From Mycolicibacterium brisbanense (lineage in GTDB: Bacteria > Actinomycetota > Actinomycetes > Mycobacteriales > Mycobacteriaceae), in the NCBI RefSeq assembly GCF_001570425.1, contig NZ_BCSX01000018.1, forward strand, positions 186,001-250,000: 64,000 bases of DNA, given 5' to 3'. Positions 8,146-15,718 of the stretch are shown here, in pieces; the first letter of the stretch is position 1, and the number at the start of each line of letters is the position of its first letter. Both the position numbers and the translations under genes were made by a program. The notes under the pieces are model-generated. The model made no database searches. It was not told where the DNA came from and saw only the letters and a program-made list of their open reading frames with translations.

Positions 8146-8181
8146 TGCTCATTGCGCGTTTGTCCAGGTTGTGCGCACAAC
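8146..8181. promoter_or_regulatory. recurrent motif copy (site B) with TTGTGCGCACAA palindrome
   Basis: TGCTCATTGCGCG (8146-8158) resembles the TGCKCATTGTGC core of sites A, C and D, and is followed by a perfect palindrome GTTGTGCGCACAAC (8168-8181). The core TTGTGCGCACAA is identical to site A. It lies in the divergent region between the SRPBCC gene (start 8037) and the small secreted protein gene (start 8248). Confidence 0.5.
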
Positions 8182-8247
8182 AGCGCGCGTACGTCGGTCG
8201 GCTTCGTAGTGTCCTGCCACAACGCTCACCAACACAGGAGGATTGCC

Positions 8248-8400
8248 ATGAACTTCGTCAAGAGCCTGGGTCGCCACGCTGTTGTGCCCGCCGCTGTCGC
8301 TGTCGTCATCGGCGGTGCGATGGGTTTGTCGGCGGCTGCACATGCCAGCGGTGCGCCGGTGAGCGCACCGGCGACAACGTGCGCGGTGTCCACCCAGTGA
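8248..8400 (+). CDS. small secreted protein (50 aa)
   Basis: A 50-residue ORF with an excellent ribosome site (CAGGAGG, seven bases before ATG 8248). It has a lysine/arginine N-terminus, a hydrophobic stretch (VVPAAVAVVIGGAMGLSAAAHA) and a signal-peptidase-like site after AHA. The mature peptide would be only about 20 residues with one Cys. No family recognised. Either a true mini secreted peptide or the remains of a longer protein: 46 bases after the stop an independent frame begins. The recurrent TTGTGCGCACAA site lies 67 bases upstream. Confidence 0.65.
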   Translation: MNFVKSLGRHAVVPAAVAVVIGGAMGLSAAAHASGAPVSAPATTCAVSTQ

Positions 8401-8473
8401 CCGCAAGACGGTTTGGGCCGACGGCTGTCATACCGCGGCCACGCTGTTGCCGGCCAAGGCCTATGTTGGCTCA

Positions 8474-9251
8474 ATGCCAGCCATCACCAGCTTCATCGAT
8501 GACAGGGCCGTGGCCCGATCTGACGTCCAGCGTTGGGAAGCCGGCCGCGCCAAGGCGGTCCTCAGGAAGTTCGTCTCTCGGTTGGGCACCCGAGCGATCG
8601 CTGAAATCGCGCCGGACGTCAACATCGATACCGTGCTCACCGCCGACCTCGACACACAGCGGGCAGCGCTGGTCACCCTCAAGACCGGACTCGGGCATGC
8701 CGGGATCTATGCCATGTTGCGCCGAGACCTGGCCACCTCGGAGAAGATCTCCCGGGTCGCCGTCGCAGCCAGCCGGGGACGTGTTGCCCGCAGTGTCATC
8801 CGGGTGATTGCGCCGGGATGTTCGGCCGCCGCGTTCGCCGACTGGTTCAACAACCTCGTCGTCGTCAACGACGAGGTGAACATGATCGACGCGATGCCCG
8901 ACCACTATCTGCTGCGCGGGCTGCCCGACGGACGACAGGAGGTCGTCGACAACCGGTGGCTCACCGATACCGACGCGATTCCTGGTCGACTACACCACGA
9001 CCGACACGCTCTCGACGCCGGCCGATCCCGACTACCCCATCCAGATCGCGGGCCAGGCGCTCCTCGACGACGGTTTCGTCATCGGCGGTGTCCGTCACCA
9101 GCTACGCGACCGCGATGGTGCGCTGGAAGCCCTTCTCACCGTGGAGTTTCCGGGCCTCACGCCCGCGCCATTGGTCGCCGCCCACCGCTGGTACCTCGCG
9201 GTCGAATTCGGCAACTGGATCATCGCTTCGCAATCCCAGTCGGACCGCTGA
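8474..9251 (+). pseudogene. conserved hypothetical protein gene with a single frameshift
   Basis: Coding sequence starts at ATG 8474 (frame 2) and reads well to about 8947 (ends RQEVV). From about 8949 good coding continues in the next frame (TTGGSPIPTRFLVDYTTTD...) to TGA 9249-9251. The two halves together give about 258 residues of one protein: a helical N-terminus rich in Arg/Leu, then a mixed beta region ending WYLAVEFGNWIIAS. One extra base, or two missing, near 8945-8950 explains the break. No family name is certain. Either a recent pseudogene, a sequencing error, or (less likely) programmed shifting; no slippery run is evident at the junction. Confidence 0.8.
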
Positions 9252-9266
9252 CAGCCGAATGGTCGA

Positions 9267-9303
9267 GTGTTCACCGCCTTGATCTGGCCAAGGCGGTGAA
9301 CAC
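9267..9303. terminator. bidirectional hairpin terminator
   Basis: A perfect 15-bp inverted repeat, GTGTTCACCGCCTTG (9267-9281) with CAAGGCGGTGAACAC (9289-9303) and a 7-base loop. It lies between the convergent frameshifted gene (stop 9251) and the MBL-fold gene (stop 9313). There is no T-tract, as usual in mycobacteria. Confidence 0.8.
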
Positions 9304-9312
9304 GTCTCGCCG

Positions 9313-10227
9313 TCAGTAATCCCACACCGTTGGTACACACCGGAAGACGTCACCCGATGCGGCGACCCGGCAGACGGATGGGAACGGTAGGTGAGTGGCC
9401 ACCAGTGATTCGCCGGTCGCCGCCAGCTCACTGAGCAGACGGATCCGGACCCGGGCCGCCTCATCGGGGTCATGCTCGAATCCGTTGTGCCACTCAGGAT
9501 TATCGAATCCGGGTGCAAACACGGCGTCGCCGGCGAACGTCAGCTTGTCACTGCCTGAAGCCAGGCGGACCACGCTGTGTCCCGGGGTGTGACCACCGGT
9601 CCGGGTAACCAGCACGCCCGGCGCCACCTCGTATTCCGTCTCGAATGTCCGCAATTGACCGCGGTACTCGTCGAGGAACTGCGAAGCGACCCGGCGCAGC
9701 ACGTCCGGTATCGGCTGCGGCATGGTGGTGCGCGAAAAGTCGGGCGCGTCCCAGAACTCGGCCTCCGCTGTGGAGGCGTGGACTCTCAGGTCGGGACGCA
9801 GCCGGTCTTTCAACCCCTGGGTGAGCAGCCCGCCGACGTGGTCCATGTGCATGTGGGTGAGTACCACGTCGGTCACCGATGCGAGATCGACCCCGGCTGC
9901 CTCCAGCCGCTGCACCGTCTGACCGGCCCGGGGGAAGTCCGGGAACTCCAGGCCCAGCCCTGCATCGACGAGGATGGTTCGGTCGCCGCTGCGCACCACC
10001 ACCACGTTGAGCGGCCAGTCGACCACCTCAGGTGGCAGGAAATTGTCGTCCAGCCAGTGCGCCAGCTCCGTCGCCTCGACGTTGGTGGCCAATGTCGAGG
10101 CGGTTATCGGCAGCACCCCGTCGCTGATCACCAGCACTTCGATGTCACCGACCTGCACCGCGTAGCGCGACGGGACGAGCTCGTCGGCTCCCTGCGCGCC
10201 CAGGTGCGAAATGTTGTCCACGCTCAT
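9313..10227 (-). CDS. MBL-fold metallo-hydrolase
   Basis: A 304-residue metallo-beta-lactamase-fold hydrolase. The metal site motif is LTHMHMDHVGG (HxHxDH), preceded by ILVDAGLGLEF, with later ligands in RTGGHTPGHSVV (His) and FAGDAVFAPG (Asp). This arrangement resembles lactonase-like or aryl-hydrolase MBL proteins (AttM/AhlD relatives). No signal peptide. Start ATG 10227 follows AAAAGGAGAATCGC. Substrate unknown; quorum-quenching activity is one family possibility, not shown here. Convergent hairpin terminator just downstream. Confidence 0.9.
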   Translation of the reverse strand: MSVDNISHLGAQGADELVPSRYAVQVGDIEVLVISDGVLPITASTLATNVEATELAHWLDDNFLPPEVVDWPLNVVVVRSGDRTILVDAGLGLEFPDFPRAGQTVQRLEAAGVDLASVTDVVLTHMHMDHVGGLLTQGLKDRLRPDLRVHASTAEAEFWDAPDFSRTTMPQPIPDVLRRVASQFLDEYRGQLRTFETEYEVAPGVLVTRTGGHTPGHSVVRLASGSDKLTFAGDAVFAPGFDNPEWHNGFEHDPDEAARVRIRLLSELAATGESLVATHLPFPSVCRVAASGDVFRCVPTVWDY

Positions 10228-10325
10228 GCGATTCTCCTTTTGACGCTCTACCGAGGACCGGAAATGACCTGTCGTCGCGTAGAACGCCCTCCGGCGCTAT
10301 GAGTTATCCAGGGAATCTGGACGGG

Positions 10326-10664
10326 TCAGACATCGCCGGGCATGCCGGGAGGACTGAGCGAGCCGTCGACATTGGGTACGCTCGCGGGCGCCGGTATGCC
10401 GCCGAATGCCGCATTGTCTCCCGGGATTCCGTCGTCCGCTGGCGTGTCGAAGGCGCCTCCGGCGCACATCGGATGCTGCCATCCGAATACGTCGCACCCG
10501 GGATCGTTTCGCAGGGAGAACGGACCCAGGGGTATCGGGACGCCGGCCGGGCCGGCTGCAGTGGGCGTTGCGTTCGCGGGAACGATCGCCGCCATCACGG
10601 CTGCCCCGGCGATTCCTGTCGCGAAGACCGTTCTGCGCACGCCGGAACGGGTCAACCGTTTCAT
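10326..10664 (-). CDS. secreted Pro/Gly-rich protein
   Basis: A 112-residue exported protein. It has the positive N-terminus MKRLTRSGVRRTVF, a hydrophobic core (ATGIAGAAVMAAIV) and a likely cleavage after PANA. The mature part is rich in Pro, Gly, Ala and Asp with two Cys (CDVFGWQHPMC) and a C-terminus of PPGMPGDV. This is typical of small mycobacterial secreted proteins of unknown function. ATG 10664 has a GAGGAG site; the much longer open frame upstream does not look coding. Confidence 0.78.
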   Translation of the reverse strand: MKRLTRSGVRRTVFATGIAGAAVMAAIVPANATPTAAGPAGVPIPLGPFSLRNDPGCDVFGWQHPMCAGGAFDTPADDGIPGDNAAFGGIPAPASVPNVDGSLSPPGMPGDV

Positions 10665-11028
10665 CTGCAGCTCCTCGGGTCCAGAAATCCTGTTGTGTTT
10701 GCCGACCGCGGATACGTCCGCGACCATGCTCGCAGCTCCTCGTCGAAATGGCGCCCGAAACGACGGCTTTGCTCGCGACAAACGCACTGACGCTTGATTT
10801 TTGACGCGAGGGTCAGATGTGTTCGGACGGCCACGGGCGGGTCGCACTCGATGTCCTCTGGCAGGCACGATGCGTCGTGGTCACGACATGTCGAAACGGC
10901 AAACCCGAGAAACGAGTAGCGCCCTACGCTATTGGGCGGCTACCGGCAAGCCCGATCCTAGGTGTTGCGCAGGCGGTGGTGATCCGCAGGCGAAGATCCC
11001 AGATGACAAGCCAGGGAGGGTGATTGGC
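10665..11028. other. 364-bp intergenic region with a hairpin
   Basis: No convincing gene. It should hold divergent promoters for the secreted protein (minus) and the hypothetical pair (plus). A stem with one bulge, GTAGCGCCC (10916-10924) against GGGCGGCTAC (10934-10943), lies about 85 bases upstream of the plus-strand gene and could be a regulatory hairpin or a weak terminator. Confidence 0.4.
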
Positions 11029-11346
11029 ATGACCGTGACGAGAATCGATTGGCACTGGATGGACGGCTGGCCACCCGGCTACAACACCGTCCAGGTGAAT
11101 CTGCCGCCGGCGACGTTGGGTGCCCAAACGGCCCTGCAAGGCCAGGTCGGCGGGGGAGCGAACTACACCGGCATCATGCATTACCGGCGACGGCTCAAGG
11201 ACGGATCCGACAAGGACATCGATTTCGGCGCCTGGCCGAACTGGCCCCCGGTCATCTTCGATCACGTCAGTTCCATCACCTTCGCCACCGCCACCGGTGA
11301 AGATCAAGAGGCCTACCTTGTCGCACGCATGGACTACTGGGGATAG
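11029..11346 (+). CDS. hypothetical protein (105 aa)
   Basis: Not recognised. A compact, Trp-rich, mostly beta-looking protein (WHWMDGWPPGYN, GGGANYTGIMHYRRRL, FGAWPNWPPVIFDHVSSITF, ending RMDYWG) without signal or membrane segment. ATG 11029 has a GGGAGGG site eight bases upstream. The next gene starts seven bases after its stop, so the two form a transcription unit. The Trp/Gly pattern suggests a beta-sandwich or carbohydrate-binding-like surface, but this is speculative. Confidence 0.68.
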   Translation: MTVTRIDWHWMDGWPPGYNTVQVNLPPATLGAQTALQGQVGGGANYTGIMHYRRRLKDGSDKDIDFGAWPNWPPVIFDHVSSITFATATGEDQEAYLVARMDYWG

Positions 11347-11353
11347 GTGCGCC

Positions 11354-11674
11354 ATGAACTTCTCGTCTACTGGTTCGCAGAACGTGCAATCGGTCAGTTG
11401 CTGTCTACTGTTCGATCCGCAGGGTGGCGAAATACATCACGTCCATCGCGTTGTGACGATGGAAGGGGCGCCCGACACCTCGCAGGCCGAGTTGGAAGCT
11501 CAGACGCTCAGGGCTGCACAGAACTTGGGGCTCGACACCAAGCGGCTGCAGGTTCTGCACGTAGGTGCGAACGAATTCTCCGAGCGTGCGCGCTATTCAG
11601 TTGACCCGGCGAAGCGCACGCTCAAAAAGGAAGCGCTGCCGTCGCGAACGGGCCTGAGAGGCGCGAAGAGTTAG
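11354..11674 (+). CDS. hypothetical protein (106 aa), second gene of pair
   Basis: Not recognised. A soluble protein with an N-terminal CCLLFDPQGGEIHHVHRVVTMEG segment, a helix (SQAELEAQTLRAAQNLGLDT), a strand (LQVLHVGANEF) and a basic tail. No signal peptide. Start ATG 11354 lies seven bases behind the previous stop, so translation is probably coupled. Base composition is that of its neighbours. Confidence 0.66.
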   Translation: MNFSSTGSQNVQSVSCCLLFDPQGGEIHHVHRVVTMEGAPDTSQAELEAQTLRAAQNLGLDTKRLQVLHVGANEFSERARYSVDPAKRTLKKEALPSRTGLRGAKS

Positions 11675-11700
11675 TGCCCGCCGCGTATCCCAGTTCGTCG

Positions 11701-12441
11701 TCAGAGTCGGCCGGCGGCGAACTGGGCGGCCTGATCGACCATGCCGTTGGCGATGTAGGAGTTGTGCGCTCCGGTAGGCGGCCCGGGTGGCGCTCCGTCG
11801 CAGACGCTGTCGCCGCTGGCACACAAATCGATGGTCTTGGGCACATACAGCGGACCGATCGTGATCAGCGGGGCGCCGGCATCGCTGAGGAACTGGTTTG
11901 AGGGTTTGCCGAACAATGCGACGGCAGCGACGTGGTTGGCGATCTCGGGCGGCATCGGCGGCGGCACGAAAGCTGCGGGGACGCCTTCGGGGATCTCCGC
12001 CGACGTGGTGAAAGCTGCCACGGCAGCACCCTGAGAGAATCCGCCGAGCACCATTCTGGTGGCGGGGCAGGTGGCGGCGACGGCCTGAATGTGGTTGGTA
12101 GCGTCCCGGATCCCGTCGATGACGGTCAGCGCGAACTGGAAACCGTCGCCGAAATCGGCACTGGCCTGGTAATTGATCGGGTAGACATTGACCGATTTGG
12201 CGCCGGCCTTGGCGCGTAGTGCATCGACGAACGCCTGTCCGATGCCGCCGACACCCGGAGGCTCGCCTGTGCCGCGGGCGAAGACCACTTCCGCATCCGG
12301 GCACGGCTCGGCGTTGGCAACGGGTATCGGAGCGCTTGCCAATGCCAGCACGGCGAAGGCGATCGTGAGGATGCCCGCGAACCTGCGCGGGCCCTTTTGG
12401 GGCGGCGCCACGGGGGCTTCAGTGCAATCGATTGTGTACAT
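11701..12441 (-). CDS. secreted cutinase family protein
   Basis: A 246-residue cutinase/CULP-type esterase. It has a signal peptide with a long positive N-region and cleavage near VANA (44), conserved CPDAEVVFARGTGEPPGVG at the mature N-terminus, and the nucleophile elbow GGFSQGA with Ser136. The paired catalytic region is CASGDSVCDG (Asp between two Cys) followed by GAHNSYIANG (His). Four cysteines match the two conserved disulfides. It acts outside the membrane on lipid esters, possibly cutin-like polymers or acylglycerols. Start ATG 12441 has only a weak AAGG site; the upstream frame looks non-coding. Confidence 0.94.
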   Translation of the reverse strand: MYTIDCTEAPVAPPQKGPRRFAGILTIAFAVLALASAPIPVANAEPCPDAEVVFARGTGEPPGVGGIGQAFVDALRAKAGAKSVNVYPINYQASADFGDGFQFALTVIDGIRDATNHIQAVAATCPATRMVLGGFSQGAAVAAFTTSAEIPEGVPAAFVPPPMPPEIANHVAAVALFGKPSNQFLSDAGAPLITIGPLYVPKTIDLCASGDSVCDGAPPGPPTGAHNSYIANGMVDQAAQFAAGRL

Positions 12442-12572
12442 GGAGAACCTTTGCGTTGCGTAGGACTGCCGATTGCCTGGATCGATGTTACGTAACGGCC
12501 CTGGGGTGTGCAGGTGACGCCGACGATCTGCCGAGGGTTTCCGCCGCGGGCGGCGTGCCCCCATGCCCCGCG

Positions 12573-14000
12573 CTATTGGCGTCGATACAGGCGCCCGTGA
12601 CTGCGGAACCAGGTGATGGTGCCGTCGGCACCGCGTACGAAATCGGAGCGGGTTCCGATCGGTTTGGCGTCGGCTCCCAGGTCGAGTCCGTGATCCGGGC
12701 GATAGAAGGCAAGGCCCATTCGGTGGCTGGTCTGCGAATTCGGATTGCTTCCCGTGATGTCATCGGCGGTCATCGTGCCGTCAAGTCGACCGCTTCCCAC
12801 CTCGAAGTCGATGACCGTCTGCCCCGGATCACCGGATTCGGCGACGTGCTGGGCGACATAGCGCCCCCGGAAGGGCTCCAGGTCGGTGGCGGCGAGATCC
12901 TGGGCCGTGGCCGGCGGGTTGCTGATCCCCGTGAACCGGCGCAGCGCCCAGTCGTCGCCGAAGAGATCGTTGATCAGCTGTGCTCCGCCGTCGGAGTTCG
13001 TGAGGACGGTCATGGCGAAGTCGCGGTCGGGCACCATGAAGAATCCCGAGTGCTGGCCGTTCCAGGTGCCGCCGTGCTGAACGACCGTCACGTTCTCCGC
13101 CGACGGGCGCAGCATCCAGGTGATGCCCATGCCGGTGAGATCGACCTGCAGTGTGCCTCCGGCGCCCGGGTTGGATCGCATTGCCGTGAGGGCTTGCGGA
13201 CTGAGCAGCCGGGCGCCGTCGGGTGCCGTGCCGTCGCCGAGGTGAAACTTCGCGTACCGCAATTGATCTCGTGCCGTGGACATCAGGCCGCCGGTTGGGT
13301 GGCAGCTGCGTGGGAACGTCCAAAAACCGGTGTCGACAACCGGTTTGCCGTCGACAACGGTGTGCGAGGCGGCCACGTTCAAGCCGATGATCTGGTCGGA
13401 GAAGTAGTGCGAGTGGCCCATCCGCAGCGGCTCGAGCACTAGATTCTGCACCACCGACTCATAGGTCGAGCCTGTGACGACCTCGATGATCCGTCCGGCC
13501 GCCACCAAACCTGCGTTGTTGTAGGCGAACACGGTTCCCGGCGGTGTCAGCTGCGGTAGTCGCGCCATCGCGGCGACATAGCGGGCCACTGCGTCGTCAC
13601 CGCGCCCGAATCCCTGAATGTCGTCACCCAGAAAGCCCGACGTGTGATTGAGCAGTTGCCGCACGGTCACCGAGGCGCTGGCAGCCGCGTCGGCCACAGC
13701 GAAGTCGGGCAGATAACGGCGCACGGGCGCGTCCAGATCCACGTCGCCCTGGTCGACCAGCCGCATCACCGTGGTGCCCGTGAACGTCTTTGTGGTCGAG
13801 CCGATCCGGAAGACCGTGTCACCGTCGACAGGTCTCGGATGGTCGACGTTGGTGACACCGAAGCCTTTGACATGTTCGTGGCCGCCGGCCCAGACCGCAA
13901 CGGCAGCGCCCGGTATGCCGTAGGCCGCCATGCCCGCAGTGATCTTGGTGTCGAGCTCGTCAAAAGCCGCCGGCGGAGCCGTCTCGGTACATACGCTCAT
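12573..14000 (-). CDS. serine hydrolase, beta-lactamase class C / DD-peptidase-like
   Basis: A 475-residue protein of the beta-lactamase (class C)/esterase EstB superfamily. The catalytic SxxK is STTK (Ser68-Lys71) in FRIGSTTKTFTG. The second-site tyrosine is in VFAYNNAG and a KTG-like triad region is replaced by QHGGTWNG. A C-terminal lipocalin-like extension (about 380-475) is common in this family. No signal peptide, so a cytoplasmic esterase or peptidase role is more likely than antibiotic resistance. ATG 14000 chosen; a TTG at 14012 is possible. Confidence 0.88.
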   Translation of the reverse strand: MSVCTETAPPAAFDELDTKITAGMAAYGIPGAAVAVWAGGHEHVKGFGVTNVDHPRPVDGDTVFRIGSTTKTFTGTTVMRLVDQGDVDLDAPVRRYLPDFAVADAAASASVTVRQLLNHTSGFLGDDIQGFGRGDDAVARYVAAMARLPQLTPPGTVFAYNNAGLVAAGRIIEVVTGSTYESVVQNLVLEPLRMGHSHYFSDQIIGLNVAASHTVVDGKPVVDTGFWTFPRSCHPTGGLMSTARDQLRYAKFHLGDGTAPDGARLLSPQALTAMRSNPGAGGTLQVDLTGMGITWMLRPSAENVTVVQHGGTWNGQHSGFFMVPDRDFAMTVLTNSDGGAQLINDLFGDDWALRRFTGISNPPATAQDLAATDLEPFRGRYVAQHVAESGDPGQTVIDFEVGSGRLDGTMTADDITGSNPNSQTSHRMGLAFYRPDHGLDLGADAKPIGTRSDFVRGADGTITWFRSHGRLYRRQ

Positions 14001-14102
14001 CGTGTTGCCCAACGCTTCTCGTGCGCTGCTCCAAGTCGGTGCCGCGGTCTGAGAATACCTATTCGATCGGTCGAGTAGCAGGGCTTACGCATATCGGCCA
14101 GG

Positions 14103-14139
14103 GGGTTCGGCGGCCGGTATGGCCCCGGCCGCCGAACCC
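14103..14139. terminator. strong hairpin terminator
   Basis: Perfect 15-bp inverted repeat: GGGTTCGGCGGCCGG (14103-14117), 7-base loop, CCGGCCGCCGAACCC (14125-14139). It lies five bases after the stop (14144) of the minus-strand alpha/beta hydrolase. Confidence 0.82.
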
Positions 14140-14143
14140 GCTT

Positions 14144-14908
14144 TCACGTCATGTCGCAGGCCGGCCGATGACCCCCGAGATGCCGCGCGAAGAACCGAGT
14201 GTCGATCCGGCCATCTGTCGGTACCTGGCTGTGCCCGCCCGGAAAGGCGTGCAGCACCTTGTCGGCCGAGGCGAAGGCATCGAACAACTCGAGACCGAAT
14301 GCGCGTGGAATTTCCTTGTCGTCCAACGGGAGCAGGTACTCGATCGGGATCGTTATCTGTTTCGCCGCCTCAAGCAAGGCGTCATGCGCGGACAGCCAGC
14401 CGAAGCGTGCCGCGGTGATCCGAGGCTCGACCGCTGCGAGCGGTATCCCGACCGCGCCCGCCAGAGACATGCCCGAGTAGCCAACCGGAACATGTGCGCC
14501 GATCTCGGGCAGCGACATCACGGCGTCGATGGTTGCCCGCCATTCGGGGACGGCACGCTCGGCCACCGAGGCGCTGTACTCGGCAAGGATCTGGCCGAAC
14601 GACGGACTGCCTTCGGCCCGCGCCTGGCGGAACTCCGCGATCCGGCGCTCGTCCCGGCTGTTTCGCGGCCGGTCACCGTGGCCAGGTGCGTCGATGGAGA
14701 CGACATGGAAACCGTCAACGGTCACCAGGGAATGGGCCCGGGCGACGTGTCCCGGGGCCTTCTTGTGCAGCCCACCCGGGTGACCGGCCAAGACCATGGG
14801 AGCGGCGCCTGGGACAGATTCTGGTGACCAGAGGACGCCGGTGACGTCATCCAGGGTGAAGGAACGTTCGATGACACCGTTGGACGATGTTTCAGAAGTG
14901 AAGTGCAT
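14144..14908 (-). CDS. alpha/beta hydrolase (dienelactone hydrolase-like)
   Basis: A 254-residue cytoplasmic alpha/beta hydrolase. It shows the oxyanion segment MVLAGHPGGLHKK, VVSIDAPGHGDRPR, the nucleophile elbow VGYSGMSLAG, late Asp in LLPLDDKEIP and His in FPGGHSQVP. Several residues after PGHG form a helical lid. Substrate unknown. ATG 14908 has GAGAGG at a suitable distance. A 19-codon ORF with a perfect ribosome site lies 45 bases upstream, and a very strong hairpin lies just downstream, so the unit appears to be leader peptide plus hydrolase. Confidence 0.87.
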   Translation of the reverse strand: MHFTSETSSNGVIERSFTLDDVTGVLWSPESVPGAAPMVLAGHPGGLHKKAPGHVARAHSLVTVDGFHVVSIDAPGHGDRPRNSRDERRIAEFRQARAEGSPSFGQILAEYSASVAERAVPEWRATIDAVMSLPEIGAHVPVGYSGMSLAGAVGIPLAAVEPRITAARFGWLSAHDALLEAAKQITIPIEYLLPLDDKEIPRAFGLELFDAFASADKVLHAFPGGHSQVPTDGRIDTRFFARHLGGHRPACDMT

Positions 14909-14953
14909 AGCGGTTGCCTCTCGGGATTGCCGTTTCGGCGCTCCCGGCGACAC

Positions 14954-15013
14954 CTACCTCGATCGCCCAACCGTGAACACGAGTGGGAGCACCCACAGGG
15001 TTACTGCGTCCAT
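14954..15013 (-). CDS. 19-residue leader peptide ORF
   Basis: The ORF MDAVTLWVLPLVFTVGRSR starts at ATG 15013 behind a near-perfect AGGAGGTGA site (spacing 4-5) and ends with TAG 14954-14956, 45 bases before the hydrolase start. It is hydrophobic, and could be a membrane micropeptide or a regulatory leader. Hardly any other ORF in this window has so good a ribosome site. Its length is below usual gene calling limits. Confidence 0.5.
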   Translation of the reverse strand: MDAVTLWVLPLVFTVGRSR

Positions 15014-15211
15014 GGGGCTCACCTCCTCGCGTACTGCCACGGTCTTGCGCACGCTAGCAATGCGAACGTGGCGCCGTCCAACCATTTTCCTGTCGAACCG
15101 AACGGTGGCGATCCCCATCTGCATGGCCTACGCTGATTGCGAATTCGCTTGTGAATGCCGGGTTTTGGCCGGACCTGGTCTGGGTCCTGTCGGCGTCTTG
15201 GCCGGTGCGTC

Positions 15212-15547
15212 TCACTCGTCGTTCTCGACAATGTTCTTCAACACTGTGGTGGCGCCCATCGCGTTGGGCCAACCCGAATAGAACGCGAGGTGCAGCAGGG
15301 CTTCCTTCAGTTCGTCGTCGGTGACCCCGTTCTGTCGGGCGAACCCGAGGTGGAAGTGCAGCTGATCCGTCTTGGCCATGGCGGTGAGAGCCGCGACGGT
15401 GATCAGGCTGCGGTCGCGTTTGGACAGGTCCGGCCGTTCCCACACTTCGTCGAACAGGACGCGGTCGGTGTAGTGCACCATGCCGGGGGCGAAGTCGCCG
15501 AAAGCGCGCTGGCCGCCCGTCCAGCCGGTGTTCTGTTCATCGCTCAT
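15212..15547 (-). CDS. carboxymuconolactone decarboxylase family protein
   Basis: A 111-residue CMD/AhpD-fold protein. The core helix pattern is RDRSLITVAALTAMAKTDQLHFHLGFARQNGVTDDELKEALLHLAFYSGWPNAM, which matches 4-carboxymuconolactone decarboxylase-like proteins. It has no CxxC of the AhpD peroxidase type, so the decarboxylase-like group fits better. Start ATG 15547 follows GAGAGG. Divergent from an XRE regulator (172-base intergenic region), which is likely its regulator, a common arrangement for CMD-like genes. Confidence 0.9.
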   Translation of the reverse strand: MSDEQNTGWTGGQRAFGDFAPGMVHYTDRVLFDEVWERPDLSKRDRSLITVAALTAMAKTDQLHFHLGFARQNGVTDDELKEALLHLAFYSGWPNAMGATTVLKNIVENDE

Positions 15548-15664
15548 CGTTGGTTTCCTCTCTTCGGCGTTGTGCGTGTGTTGGGTGGGCTCAGCGTCCG
15601 ACCCGATCCCTGAGACGACCGCCAGATAACCCCGATTCGACCGCGCGCGACAGGTCGAACCGGA

Positions 15665-15685
15665 GGGGGTACAAATGCGACCCCC
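15665..15685. promoter_or_regulatory. inverted repeat GGGGGT-N9-ACCCCC in divergent promoter region
   Basis: A 6-bp inverted repeat (15665-15670 and 15680-15685) with a 9-base spacer sits between the CMD gene and the XRE regulator, about 35 bases upstream of the regulator GTG. It is a candidate operator for that regulator. Confidence 0.45.
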
Positions 15686-15718
15686 ATCCCGGCGACGGCT
15701 GGTCGTACCGTCGGAGGT

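Noticed and set aside
12432..13442. 336-codon plus-strand open frame opposite the serine hydrolase
   Set aside because: High-GC antisense shadow; the minus-strand frame has SxxK and family motifs throughout.
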